In this document: positions 45,201 to 55,484 of the stretch, one piece after another
Position numbering within the stretch: position 1 is the stretch's first letter
How the letters are laid out: every line of letters starts with the position of its first letter
The notes under the pieces: generated by a model
Told to the model about the DNA's origin: nothing
What the model saw: only the letters and a program-made list of their open reading frames with translations
Databases searched by the model: none
Position numbers and translations under genes: made by a program
Source: Marsupella aquatica
Taxonomy: Eukaryota > Marchantiophyta
Assembly: GCA_973895155.1 (NCBI GenBank)
Contig: OZ316897.1
Location: 21,266,001-21,330,000, forward strand
DNA: 64,000 bases
Direction of reading: 5' to 3'

Positions 45201-45213
45201 TAATCAGGAATAA
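39235..45213 (+). CDS. G1 gag-pol polyprotein (Ty3/gypsy), intact
   Basis: 1,992 residues from the first ATG (39235; the frame extends 90 bp upstream without ATG). Gag has a Ser/Glu/Asp-rich acidic tract followed by a poly-Lys basic tract (about residues 240-310), then three zinc knuckles starting at C367, C465 and C493. Protease has VDGGSG (D761). Reverse transcriptase has FIDDF (D1285/D1286). RNase H has YVDVSG (D1431). Integrase has an HHCC zinc domain, D1709 (GIDFIGP), D1771 (SDRGTH) and E1807 (LTERANG), giving the canonical D-35-E spacing. A GPY/F motif (RWLGPY, 1950-1955) ends the protein and no chromodomain follows. No stop or frameshift is visible, so this copy could encode all proteins needed for transposition. 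Confidence 0.96.
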   Translation: MPTTRSQALKEASLSFNFGDQLEQPDWVDIHLQAEAEPGVGWSDTSSSTTNTSEDQEAAMVVTQRARFQYKTFHGKPKEDPDAWLEDFIGTAQANGEFDIKLTTLAGVLRGEARPWFNSLSNAIKNDWDAFKLAFLQEFRKVGEESEALIKMGEIRMGSKESVRRFLQRFQRLATKLDPRPVDSMLLAWFVASLPKKMGVSVRQSHPNTLDEAIEAAQSYRSAEISSSKSRRKKKRFAYSDSSSSSSESSSSVEDTSESESEESSSSSDSESDSEEDSEKKKKKKKKKAKRKSDQKRRASKKKPGGKHHKSATFNLVEGSTPATKEKKVMDNKMSEITNQLKALSVHFAGVQPDRRKVPVNRAHVWCVKCKSFGHTPQECQGWRNQVQYVNEESNDVYQASEVVDYFYEEAPEMVYQISGGPRTLQGRPAPPMAPQLMPGLQPRMVDQMGPQGPGGVARTTVVICWNCQKPGHYSNSCPEPRRQGQGAPYPLCAVCKREGHTTANCPIGSAAKMMIGRIEAPPPAVAKAPGEATVNFLSMEWQEEAKDGVTQVAGGENQPDLPGMETPEEEAVCYKVSTRSTRKKERVEERKKRKERKEHSTESPIEVEVGAEVQVPPAEDSDYKRDHPKLFYPKVNEEVKRQLEEMEAKEHQEAINKDLKVAKALKEKAEVEEKKETSKVPSYDIKKDVKDCLVTATVGQLIKDNPLYRRQLKEMLVGRRRRKLPKVGTPADVMMVCEDLGAPEIDVQVNGCVLSYVPVDGGSGVNIMIEATAQQLGFKKLQPTARTMRLANGARVLPVGTLTQVPTLIGGQEFLLNYLVMRPARPSTYPILIGRPWLYGAKVVSDWGKKEFRFGKPATSVSWGHDKHQGETTDELDEYDSELSDELSTKSESDEDEVYMLNMVSQWTEEEVFGEEQEQEALTSHSPLPSLSEVTSLEEVKQAETSAKESNQEDTITMAQEVDQTSKGAAQVEIKTRSNDQRLKAKHLALLKLKIKELEDQLKAANSEEDETQEDQHSSKEKEELSAENAPVYGGMRLAQLEGTFDSTMRNKMEVIRAEQYRTISVQQDKTFNLGNALGSGEEKTIQDLLGEYVDVFAWSHLDLTGVNPELGEHRIDLMLGASPVRQRQYRMNPKYSLMVKEEIDKLLEAGFIYPVLNSEWVSPIVIVPKKPGLDGKPKIRVCQDFRKLNEATKKDHYPIPFTDMVLDLVAGWEVYSFLDGYSGYNQIWIRKEDQLKTAFTTEWGIYAFRRMPFGLCNAPGMFQRLMMNIFHDYLRKFLEVFIDDFAVFGRGKDHVEHLRMTFQRCREVGLKLHPGKCFFGVEEGILLGHKVSKKGIEVDQEKVAVWMAVKFPTSVTELRGFLGCLNYYRRFIKDFAKVALPLTSMLKKGAEVEPSVERLASFQELKNRLVEAPILIAPDWSREFHVYVDVSGFCIGVVLSQLDDQNRDHPIYFASRLLAPAEKNYSPTDREALGIIYSCKKFRHYLLGYKVVFHTDHNALKYMVNKPDVTGRVARWILLLQEFDYEVRVRPGKKHGNADFFSRIEGEEDLKEVDDQFPDEDLFHVGSGGDTWYLDIIQFLLTTRLPRDLNQEEAAVFLRKIRPYLLVKGVLHKEGVDGRLRRCLEKKEISIVMRAMHEEEAGGHYASATTARKILDAGYWWPTLHKDVSLFVRGCDPCQRTGKPAHSRHHPLTTILPLAPFEKWGIDFIGPITPVTRSRRNRYILLATDYATKWVEARPTSKDNALTVARFMYQQIFTRFGPPLELVSDRGTHFLNEVVEELTNHYLIKHRKTAPYHPKANGLTERANGIIGKILNKTVAAHKTDWDDKLYSAVYSYNLAFKTTTGHSPFYLVFGQHSLVPVEFEVPTLRVSVEERMEADQSLMERAYQLEELEEIREEASKQVKKKQAQVKQHHDKKLKKPTSLLAGQLVLLYDSRYAHFPGKLHTRWLGPYVVHQVYANGSIQLATLEGEVFPTRVHHDRLKRYFNQE

Positions 45214-45237
45214 GTGTGTTTGCGGGGACGCTGCACA

Positions 45238-45253
45238 CTTAAGTAGGGGGCTA
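45238..45253 (+). promoter_or_regulatory. G1 polypurine tract
   Basis: AAGTAGGGGGCTA immediately precedes the 3' LTR. Gypsy A has the near-identical AAGTGGGGAGCTA at the same place, which helps fix the LTR edge there. Confidence 0.85.
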
Positions 45254-48200
45254 TGTGGGATGGCTCAGTGTCAGCTAGTGTAGAGAAACATGACATTCTT
45301 TCGTTTAGAAGAGGAAATAGTTAGGGAAAAAGTTTTAGTGCTATCAGAGTAGCTAGGTTTAGGGCACTTAAGTAAGAAGGGAAGCTTAGTAGAGGTAAGA
45401 GGGAATTTAGTTATGCAAAGTTATCTAGGGGTAAGCAAGTTACTATAGGAGGGGCAGGAAACTAGTCCGTCCTTAGTTATAATAGGCGACTAAGTCGGGA
45501 CCAAAAAATGACCCGACACCGGACATCTTATTTTTGGCTGATATTTCTCCCATGGGTGCTGGGAGGTCCCTAGGGAACCCTGAAAAAGTATGAAGTCAAG
45601 TGGGGTCTTAACCTAGGAGTTATAAGTATTTTGGCAAAAATCAAAGTTACCAAATAGCGGGTCCCGGGAAAAATAGCTGATGGGTAAATGTAGGGGTTCC
45701 AAGTTTGGAAGTGGGTTAAGTATGGTCCCCTCTATCCCTAGAAACTTGTGGGACAACTTTGTCACACTTGGTTACTTTTTGGGAGCATCTCAAAGTTGAG
45801 AAGAATTTTGGAAGACATAAAGACTTGACCCTCTTTGCCTAATTTTAGAAAAGTTGTTATAGGGTTTTGTTTATATCTTAGTAAACCCGGACATAGTCCT
45901 ATGTCCATAGAATCAGTGGAGCTACTCAGAAGTCCTTTTGGACTTATGTGTGAGTTTTGGAGGGGGGTCCAAAATCGCCCCAAAATGCTGTTTTTTCAAA
46001 AAAAAAAATGTATTTTTTTCTAAGTGTAAACCGCGTGGGCGACGATCACGCGGCGAGCACGAGGCAAGGAGGAGCGAGCACGAGGCAAGGAGGAGCAAGC
46101 ACGAGGCTGGTGAGGACGTCAAGCACCGGGAGGCTGTCCAAAGGTGCTGCATGATTACTTGAGGAATCAATTGAGCACAAGGGCGGCTGAATTGAAGGAA
46201 GGGCGGCTGAATTGAAATGGCTGCTGCTGATTGAAGAAGCAAGGGCTGTTGCTGATTGAAGAAGCTATGGCTGCTGAGAAGGAAAAGAGCTATGGCTGCA
46301 AATTAGGATCGCTGCTGGCTTTGAATTGGGAAGGCTGCTTGCTGCTATGACAGCTGCACACTAGATTAGAGGTGCTCCTACTAATCAGGCACGAGATGCT
46401 CATGAGAATTGGCTGGCTGCTGCCTTGATGCTGCTGAATTGAATGATGCTGCTGCTAGCTGCGAAATTGCAAAGGTGGGCAGCTACGAAATTGAGAAGAG
46501 AGACCTGCTTGACTGAGAAGGAATCAAGCTATGGTTGCTGCTGCTGTGCTTCAAATCTGCTGTTGTTGTGCTGTAAATGCGCTGATGTGACTGTGCTGCT
46601 AGCTGCGAAATTGACTGTGTTGCTAGCGGCAAAATTGAAGAGGTGGGCTAGCTGCGAAATTGACTAGGCTGGCTGTGAGCTATGGTGGCTGTGAAATTGA
46701 GGGGCTGGCGGCTGATCAGCTGGACTGCTGCACAAGAAAGAATCCAATAGAGAATGCTGTGGTTTTAGATTGAATTCACGAGAGAGAAATGGCTGCAAAC
46801 ATTGCTGTCCTTACAATTTCTTCATAAGAAACATGAGTATAATGAGAGTGCTCTCCCCTCATGACACGTGGAATCCCCATAAGGGGCATGTAAGGTAAGT
46901 GTAATCGGGCCGCCGCTTACACCCGCTTTACACCAAAAACAGGCCTTGGGAGAATGGGCATAACTTTGGCTAGAGGTATCCGTTGGGGCCCAAATTTTTT
47001 TGTGCTGAGTTAGGGGAAGATAAGGCACCCCCTGGTGAAGGTGGAACCCCAGAAAAGTAATCACTCAAATATATTTTTAACCGAGGCCACGAGGGAGTCC
47101 CGACAACTTGCAAACCAAAGTCGGCATAGGGGAATGAATACCAGATTTAGGGGCTGACCTTTCTTGCACCCATACCACTTGAGTTAGGCTCTAGAGAAGG
47201 GTACTTACCTTTGGCCAAAGGTGTAAGGCCATCAAGTTAAGAAAAGTAAATATAGGGGGTAGTTTACTTAGGGTAGTAAAGGGGTTACAAGTAAAATAAG
47301 GCCAACTTTGACTAGGCACAACTTGAGACTCACTCACTCTTTTTGCGAGCTTTCAAGTGGGTTGGTAAGCTGGTGAGGAGGACCATAAGTGGGAGTAGGT
47401 TTGGAAGTCAAAGCATACCACTCATGTGTGGCATATTCCAGGGCTTGGAAGGAGGCAAAATAGCAAGTAGTAGGGTGGGCTATGAACTATAGAGTTGGAC
47501 TTTGTGTGTTAGGAGGACTTGGGGGAGGTATAGTTGGACCCCAGGTCAAGCTTGGTGTGATGTGGAAGGAGATAGTATATAAGGAGGAAGTTTTCATTTG
47601 TTAGGGACCGGGAGTCTCATCTCTTAAGTGAAATCTCTACCTTGCCAAGGTAGGGCTAAGCTTGAGAAAGGAGAGGTGGTCCATGCTTAGTGTGGAGAAT
47701 GTGTAGTGAACTTTTGTTGTAAAGGTGATGCAATAAAAGGAGACTTACCAATCTTCATTGTGACCATTAAGTGTGAGTGCATTTGAAGTATATGAGAGCA
47801 AGAGAAGAGTCCATGCTATGGTATAATCTTGGTCTAAGCTTGAAGGGGATGTGCTAGTACAAAACCAAGGCCAAGGAGGCAAGGTTAAGGTATAGCATTA
47901 CTTTGAGACTTAGAGAGGATTATAGCTTGAGGGTGGAAAGTACTTTGCTTGGTGTGTGGTGTTAACAAGAAGTAAGAACAAGAGGAAGAGTCCTTAGATA
48001 GAGGAGCCTTCTCTAGGGCTCAAAGGGGATGTGTGGACCCAAACCAAGGCCAGGGGGGCAAGGTTGAGGGGTAACACTACTTTGAGGGTCTTGAGGAGAC
48101 TTAAGCTTGAAGAGGAAAGTACTTTGGGTTCTTGGGTGTTTGTGTGAGAATCTACTCTAAGGTGACAGCTTGGAGCGGAGATCCCCCTTGCTGATCCTTG

Positions 48201-48418
48201 GAGTAGAGGAGAGGGGAAGGGGTGAGTACAAAAGTAGTCAAGGGGACTACCTCTCTAGAAGTGGAGAGTTGAAACTACTTATGTATGGAGTGATTGGACA
48301 TTGTAAGCACACTTCAGAAGTTTTGTCAATCCTTTGTGACCCTGGTATGACATGGAGCAGGTATTAGGTAGTCTTTTGGGGAGAAAAGCCGCTTAAGCTC
48401 CTTGGCAAGTGTTTGACA
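45254..48418 (+). repeat. G1 3' LTR
   Basis: 3,165 bp, partner of 29076-32240 and followed by the AGCAG duplication. TATA box at 47576-47584. Confidence 0.96.
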
Positions 48419-48423
48419 AGCAG
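48419..48423 (+). repeat. Target site duplication of G1, right copy
   Basis: AGCAG, matching 29071-29075. Confidence 0.92.
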
Positions 48424-49153
48424 TGGAGATAGGAGCAGATGATTGTTGTCAATGCAATGATGCTTTATCTCAAGCCACACATCATCAAGAAGTTAGATCA
48501 TGATTATGCGGATTGTGCATCATTTTTCAAGGCCCTAAGAGAGAAGTACTACCGGGAAGATGCGTCAAACCGGCTGTACAAGAAGTCTCTCTTGATGAGC
48601 CTGAGGCTCAAGGAAGGGAGCAAGCTGCAGGATCACCTGGATGAGTTTGACAGTCTAGCGGTGGATCTATCAAACCTGGGTAAGGGAGTTGAAGATGGGG
48701 ATAAGGCCTTGCTTCTGCTAAGCTCCTTACCGTCATCTTATCAGGGCTTGAAATAAGTGCTCTTGTATAGAGATTTGAAATTCATTTTGTATGATGAGGT
48801 GGTGAGCTCATTACTGTCTGATGATGCTCAAGAGAAGTTGGGTCAAGCACAGACAGCATCTTCTTTTGGCACTGCGCTCAATGTGAACCGTGGAAGACCA
48901 GCGCAACGCACGAATGGGCAGAACAAATTTAGATCTACATCACGGGGGAGATCTAAATCCAGAGGGAAATCGCAAGAGAGGAAGCCTCTTGCATGTTGGA
49001 GATGTGGCAAGTCTGGCCACATGAAAAGGGATGGTCGAGTAAAGGACCCTACTGCATCAGCTAACGCGGCATCGAGCACACATGAGATAGAATTACTCGA
49101 TGATGATGACATATTGTGATCCCAAGGTTATGCTCTCAACGTAGTGTCAAATC
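48424..49153 (+). pseudogene. copia-2 gag, second part, with three stops and a broken zinc knuckle
   Basis: Continues the frame cut at 29075. Visible are MIVVNAMMLYLKPHI, the RLKEGSKLQDHLDEF segment and LPSSYQGLK, all typical of copia gag. Stops interrupt it at 48430-48432 (TAG), 48754-48756 (TAA) and 49117-49119 (TGA). The zinc knuckle CWRCGKSGHMKRD has Gly (GGT) where the last Cys should be. After the TGA the frame continues YALNVVSN to 49153, where copia-3 interrupts it. Copia-2 was therefore decaying and is the oldest shell of the nest. Confidence 0.88.
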
Positions 49154-49446
49154 TGTTAGAAATTGACTCGAGTTCCTGACTTAGTTTATTTGGCCTTACT
49201 AGGGTTAGTTAACCCTAGATTATATTAGGATAAGATCCGCTTTGTTTAGGTCCACTCATCTTGGCCCCCTTGGGGGGTATAGGCTGGAGGGAGACCACTC
49301 TCTCCCTCATTCTTCACATGTACTCTCATTTGCTATGGAGCCTTCAGGAGTTTCTCCACTTGGGGTGTCTCGTCGGTGTAGCGTCTGATTGAGTGTCTCT
49401 CATGTTTTCGCATTGCTGTCTAGTCCGGAGCTGACGGTTTCTTACA
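49154..49446 (+). repeat. copia-3 5' LTR
   Basis: 293 bp, TGTTAGAAATTG to GTTTCTTACA, followed by a tRNA-Met primer site. The partner LTR is expected beyond 64000. The five bases before it (AAATC, 49149-49153) are the predicted target duplication. Confidence 0.82.
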
Positions 49447-49448
49447 AG

Positions 49449-49460
49449 TGGTATCAGAGC
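49449..49460 (+). promoter_or_regulatory. copia-3 primer binding site (initiator tRNA-Met)
   Basis: TGGTATCAGAGC two bases after the LTR, as in copia-2. Confidence 0.93.
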
Positions 49461-51088
49461 TTTGTGTTCATGGTTTGGTGGCCTGGGCAGTGGTGAGAGC
49501 GTTTGTGTGCTGAATCGGGGTGAAAGATTGAATCGTCAATGACGGTTGCATGATCATTTCACTGGTCGTTTTTTGTTGGAGGTTTCGTGTTTGAAAGCGG
49601 TGATGGTTTCTCGATTGAAGCTTCATCGTGGAGTGTCGGACGTGTCTCTATTCTTTGGAGTACTGTCAAGAGGATAGTCCAACAATTACTTGTGCGCATT
49701 GGCGAGCACTATATCTTGGCGAAATTTTCAGGATGTTTCGTCATTAGAGTGCAAAGTAATCTCAATTTGAGTTTGCTCTTTAGAGCTTAACGCTCTTGGC
49801 TATGGCTTATGTCACATTTTTGTGGGTCCTGTGGGGTATGTGGGACCGTTTAGCTTGTTGAATACTTGGATACGGGGAACCGGATTGTTGCCATTTTTCT
49901 CATCATTCTTTGTTGTATGAGTTGCCGCACCACACTAATTTGCGGCGGCGCTCACGCTCATCGTGCGCGTATATACACTAAAGTGCAAGTACAAGAGGGG
50001 GTGACTACAAGTACGAGCTTGTGCATGAGTATTAGGGCAATACGAGGCCAGAGGGGGTATGAGAGGCCTTGATTAGGCCTGTACCCTATACGCAGGTACA
50101 AAGGTACGAGGGGACCCATCATTTCCCAAGTATGGAGGTACTGTGTGCAATAGTTGCACATAACAGGTACAGTTGTACTTGCAAGTACAACAGTCCATAA
50201 AGGGGATAGGAAGCGTAGAGTTTCTTTCCCATGGAGTTTTCATTTGACATCAGAAAAGAAGGTACTGTAGGTGTGTAGGTGGTACAAAGTACAAAGCATC
50301 ATTATTTTTTTCCAAAGTGCTTGGAAGGCCCAAATGTGGGGAATTTTCATTTAAGGAAGGGCAGGTACGCTTGTACCTAAGGCCCAAGCTTGTGTGGCAC
50401 TAAGGAAGGGCGGGGGAGCACACACGCTCTCTGCCCTTGGAAGCTGTATTTTTGTACCCAGGCTGTGAAGGGCTAGACAAGGAGGGTCGGAGGGGCAAGG
50501 CAGGAAGTTTTTTCTAAAAGAAATTTTTGAGGTTGGGGGGCGGGGACAAATGCTCGTCCTTAGTAAGTCTCATTGTCTTTTTTAATTTGTTCCTTTCTTT
50601 TTCTTTCCGCGATTTCTCTTCCTTCCAAGGCGGACAGGTGTCAACTCCATGTTCCTTCTGCTGTACATTTTGACTGTACTTTGATTCCCTAGAAAAGATA
50701 CTTTTCCAGAGAGTTGATTTTTGCCTGAAATTTTCAATTTTGGCGGTCGTCGAGGCAGAATTTTTCTGCGACACTTTGCAAGGGGATACTCAAGGGAGTT
50801 GAGCACGGGCTAGTGAAGTCAATTTGTGCGTTGCTATTGCGGAATTTTTTCAGGACCTAAGATACCCGACGGGGGTCAGAACGACCATTTTGACCCACCT
50901 TCGGTCCGGGTTGAATAACTTTTTGCTGAAAAAGTTTTTCGTCAAATCATTTTCAGATCTTGGCAGTGTACCTTGCAGGCTACGCGGCGGTGCATTCCAT
51001 TTCCATTTTCGCCAACTTTCATTTTTTGGTGAATTTTTGGGTGGAGGTATTTTGGTTGTGTGTTTCCTGTGTGTTTGTAGCAGCATCA
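49461..51088 (+). other. copia-3 long leader
   Basis: About 1.6 kb without a supported gene. It contains many GTAC-centred words (GGTAC, GTACAAG, GTACGAG) between about 49970 and 50400, which give local self-complementarity. Open frames here are short. Confidence 0.5.
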
Positions 51089-52362
51089 ATGACTTCAAGA
51101 AAGCTTGCGGCGCCGAAGTTTGAGGTGGAGAAGTTTGACGGGAAGGTCAGCTTCAGCCTCTGGACTCGAAAGGTGACCAATGTGTTGATCCAGCAAGGTC
51201 TTGAGAAGACCCTCACTGGAGTGAAACCCTCAAATCTAACAGATGAGGAGTGGGAGGACATGTCGGTGCAAGCGTGTAGCACAATTGAGTTGTTCTTGGC
51301 AAACAACATTCTCAAGAACGTGTTGGGGATGGATCGGAATGCCAAGAAGATTTGGGATATGCTTACTAAGATACCAGAGTACTTCGTTGACTACTCGCAT
51401 TTATCACTTGGAGCGGCTGTTCAGGTTGAAGTTGAAGGATGGTGGCAACATGCGTGATCACCTCAGTCTCTTCGATGAGATTGTGCACGAGGTGACCACG
51501 GCGGGAGACAAGTTGACCGATGAGTATCTTGCGATGCATTTGTTGATGTCGCTTCCTCAAAGCTATTCGACGTTGGTGACGGTCATCACACATGACAAGT
51601 CTACGTTGAAATTGGATGAGGTAAAGGCTACCATTCTTGCAGAATGGGGCAAGCGACAACTTTCTGGCCGTGACAATGACTCTGCTGCCTTAGTGGTTAG
51701 AGGCAGATCGACGGAGCGTACTACAGATCAATCTAGATCTAAATCACACAGTAGATCTAAATCTAAGTCCCGTAGTAAGAAAGTTCAGTGTTGGCATTGC
51801 CATGAGAAGGGCCACACCAAGTGGAATTGTCCTTCTCTGTCGAAGCGGAAGCATCCTGCTTCCAATGGTGCGTCCTCATCGTCAGCTGGTATTGTGATTG
51901 CTGACAATGAGGATGCTGCTGAAGTGCTATGTATTGGTGCTGTGAATTCAGTGTATGACAATAAATGGATGTTGGATTTGGGTTCCTCTTATCACGTGTG
52001 TCCAACGCAATCATATTTCTCCACTTACCAACCTTGTACCGGTACTGTGGAAATCAGAAATGGAGTCCGATGTGCAATTGTTGGCATGGGGACTATCAAA
52101 TTCCGGATGTTTGATGGTGTTGTGCGAGCACTGACGCAAGTCAGACACATACCAGACATCTCTAAGAATTTGATTTCTCTTGGTGCTTTGGAAGCTGGTG
52201 GATCTCATTTCACCGCACGTGATGGTGCGCTCTTTGTCGTCAAAGATGATGTATCTTTGATTAAGGCGCTACGGCAGAATAATTTGTACATCTTGGAAGG
52301 AGATGTCATTGCTCCTAGAGTGGAGCATGTGGATTCTATGGTGGAACATTCGAATGCAACGG
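51089..52362 (+). pseudogene. copia-3 gag-protease, frameshifted (first part)
   Basis: The gag start MTSRKLAAPKFEVEKFDG is in one frame to about 51375. The rest (YHLERLFRLKLKDG onward) is in another frame, so a frameshift lies near 51372-51380. A zinc knuckle CWHCHEKGHTKWNC is intact. The protease site reads LDLGSSYH where DSG or DTG is expected, so the active-site Ser/Thr is lost. The frame is cut at 52362 by the family-B LTR and continues in phase at 56386. Confidence 0.88.
52358..52362 (+). repeat. Target site duplication of solo LTR B, left copy
   Basis: AACGG, compared with AACGA at 56381-56385 (one mismatch). Removing the insert plus one copy restores the copia-3 frame exactly, which supports the boundaries. 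Confidence 0.75.
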
Positions 52363-52721
52363 TGTGACGCCGCCGGTACGGCGGTTAATGAGTGATTCAG
52401 TCTAACTGCGCTCGGCACGCGCATTAGGTGGGTCTTAGGCCGCTATTATTAGCATAACGACAGTATTTAGGTAATCATTAGGGGTAGGACATCATTAGGC
52501 AATAAGTGGGACTTTCAGGTTCGGACTGGCGGCGGGTCGCTATTCGCACAACCGGGTTACGAGCATGGAAGGGCCCCTCCCTCGGGTCCGTATAACAAAC
52601 TTAAGGAAGCGGCCACTGACGCACGCTGACTCAGACCGGCGGAGTGGCCGGTACACCACAAGCGTGAGCGGTTCAGCCTATGGGCGTCGAGGAGACGTCG
52701 GGGATCGACAAGCCCTCAAAG

Positions 52722-52729
52722 TATAAAAG
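52722..52729 (+). promoter_or_regulatory. TATA box of LTR B
   Basis: TATAAAAG at LTR position 360, in a GC-rich context. Transcription would begin near 52750, upstream of the LTR reading frame, so that frame would be the first one on the RNA. Confidence 0.55.
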
Positions 52730-52901
52730 GGGAGCCAACCCTTTGTAGTGCACCAGTCCATCAGTCCGCGCGCTAGCTTCGACCCCAGCTCTCTCGTTCT
52801 CTCTAGGTCGCCACTACTATCTCCTCTGAATGTCGCACACGATCCTCTCCAGCTCGGCCATTCGATTCTAGACGCAGTTCCTATCTACCGGAAGGCACTT
52901 G

Positions 52902-55484
52902 GCCGATTCATTGAAACACGCCAACCCGCGCCGATATGAAATCGAACGCGAATACGAGAGAGCCATCCGCCTAGCAGGACGACACCACTACGTCCTTAAC
53001 TTTGACTACCCGTCTCAGAGTGAGCTTTACTGACCAGCAGAGGTATCTGGGTACTTCTTCAACGGAGACAAATATATCGGGTTCTGGGAAGCATTGCTTC
53101 GGCTTCCGGACGAGGTCTTCAATATCCCGGGTACAATCGACCTGCAGCGACATCACTTCGACCACATCCCTGCCCGGGTTCGGGCTGTCATTAACGGCGA
53201 GTCCAGTACCAACCGTTCGACAAGGGCATCCGCACTCGCTTCGAAGAACTTCTACCAGCACTTGCAGAGCTTCATGGGAACTCGACCATCAACCAACATG
53301 ACCAACTCAGCCGTGCCCGTACCCGTACCTATGCCCATGCAACCCCAGCCTCAACCTCAGGCTCAGCTTCAGCTTCAGCCTCAGCCACAGCCTAGCCAAA
53401 CCCCACCACCTATCACCCAGCCAGCATAGGTACGCTCCGTCATCAACGCTGTGGATCTTAGCGATGACGACGAGGCTACCCCACCCTTGACCAGGCGGCC
53501 CAGAGGAACAAGCGCTCGGGGGGCCGACACTATATCGTCCCCACCCCCTGCTCTGACCCCAGGAGCGGCCCCAGCAGACAACATGGTGACCGTGGCCACC
53601 CCGGGCCCGTTACCAACGGCAGTGGCACTCCCCAGGCCCGATCGGGAGGATGGGGAAGTATCACCTTCCCCGAGTCAGTCACGGGGAAAGAAGAGGAAGG
53701 AATCCGCCACTGCATCCGGGTTACCGTTGGCCACGATAGCCGTAGCCAAGGTGACGATGCACCGCATGGGGGAAAACATTCACAGCAATATCCTCCATCC
53801 CAAGCATGCGGTGTACCTGAAGACTCTGGGATTTGAGCACCTTACCTCCCTCCCCTGGAACACTTGCAGGTACTACGGGGAGGACATGACAGAATTCGTC
53901 AAGAATTATGACGACGTACGTCAACAGACTCGGCTGCGGGGAAGGAATATGTCCCTCACAGAAGAACGGCTCAAGATGATCTTTGGGTTACCCGAAGGTG
54001 ACCATCGAGTCGAATCATGGGCTCCCGGGGGCAAGGGGGCCAAGTACCAATCTTCAAGTTTTCCCTCAGAGGGAGCAGTAGACAACGGGTTCGTGATGAG
54101 GACCTGCCTCATGCCCGAGATAGCTGAGCGGCTGGAGTTCCAAAGGTACGCTCTCCACATGATGGAACCCCGGGGGGAGATCTCCGCCGCCCAGGTTATC
54201 CAGGTCGAGAACTATCGACCTAGGAAATGGGCGTCGTACTTCGCTAAGAAATTCCATGAAGAGATGGAGCGGCGAAGGAAGACGCTGTACATTGGCGGGA
54301 AGGCGTATTTCGCTAGCCACATCGAAATCATTCTTGAGTGGTACGCCCGGTTTGATCGACGAACCCTTCCCCGCATCAACGTTACAAAGCTGGTCCCAGC
54401 TAGGTGGGTTTTTCCGGCATTGGAGAGACGGCCCCAACCCGAGGCCCGAAGTCCAGTGGACACACCAGCTTCACCCACCCCACCTCCACAAATAGCTGTA
54501 ATCGTAACCGAGGAGGTGCCAGAGGGGTCGGTTGTCGCAACCGTTGATGCGACCCAACTAGCCGGGCTAAGTACAGAAGTTGGTACGGCAGAGGTCTTAC
54601 CCGAACCCGGGTCTCCCAAGGACCCACTGGTGGCAATTCTAGAGAACCGGACATTGCTGCAGGAGGACACTCCAGCCCCTTCCAACGTTATGTCCCTAGG
54701 GCTGGACGTCACTGCCCCGGCCCCCGCGCGTGTTGACGTCTGCCCGTGCCCAAATCTGGACAGGCACAACTTGGACCACCCGGAACTCTTCGTACAGGGT
54801 ACGTTTCTGAACGGGCTTCTGGGAGATTTCTCTCATCAAATTGCCCAGGATACCGGGGAGTTCATGGCCCGGAAGGTAGCCTGTTTCTTCAATCAGGAGT
54901 TGGTTGCCGCCGTAAAGGCAGGTCGGGCCCAGTCGGAGGCCCTTCAGAGGATAGAGCGGTACCGGGTGGAGTCCGTGTACCTAAAGAACGAAGTGGCGGC
55001 TCAAGAGGCTGAGCTTCTGCAACTACGACCCAAGGTTGCAGCCGCCGATGAGTTGTTAGCAAAGGCACACGCTCTTACCGCCCTAGCCGAACAGGCCAAA
55101 GCTGGGAACGAGGCCGAGATTACACGACTCCGGAACCAGATTGACAGTTTGAAGAAACAAGCTGTCACCTGGCAGAAAGACCTGGAGGAGGCCGAGGAGC
55201 GAGCCCAGCGGGACACGGCGGAGATAGCCACGCTGCATGCCGAGATGGCGCGACTCCAAACCGAGGCCGAGAAGCAGGACCAGCTGGCGGCTAAACTGAC
55301 GAGCGATGCCCAGCAGCTGGAGGAGGCATGTCAGGAGGCAGCAGAGGAGACGGACGCGGCGAGGCGAGAGAACGAATCTCTGCTGGACCAGGTCCAGCTC
55401 CTCAAAGCGGACAATGACAGGCTTCGAAGACAGTGGGATGGTCGTTCCCATTCGGGCGGCTCTGGCAAGCGTGCCAGGCATTAG
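52902..55484 (+). pseudogene. LTR-B coiled-coil/GLP-domain ORF, two stops
   Basis: One frame runs from about 52902 to the stop at 55484, broken by TGA at 53031-53033 and TAG at 53427-53429. The uninterrupted part after the second stop is 677 codons. It includes a Gln/Pro repeat (about 53330-53420), an acidic LSDDDE start to the last part, a KKRK basic tract, and a domain ending MIFGLPEGD. That domain aligns with the family-A domain: LPW, then a Glu-Phe-Val word, then FGLP at similar spacing. A roughly 170-residue heptad-rich coiled coil ends in the basic tail GKRARH. The N-terminal boundary is uncertain, and a frameshift near 52915-52940 is possible. Function unknown. Confidence 0.7.

Larger units (their letters stand above)
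29076..48418 (+). mobile_element. Gypsy G1: Ty3/gypsy element inserted in copia-2 gag
   Basis: Flanked by AGCAG duplications, with 3,165-bp LTRs (29076-32240 and 45254-48418), a tRNA-Asp-type primer site, one gag-pol frame, and a polypurine tract before the 3' LTR. The visible structure is LTR, partial interior, 100 N, partial LTR, full interior, LTR. Removing the 6,850-bp repeat unit (6,750 duplicated bases plus the Ns) gives an ordinary 12,493-bp element. Between the terminal LTRs I see one difference (G at 29325, A at 45503), so the insertion is very young. No chromodomain follows integrase, so it is not a chromovirus. The gag-pol end with a GPY/F motif recalls Athila/Tat-type plant elements. 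Confidence 0.95.
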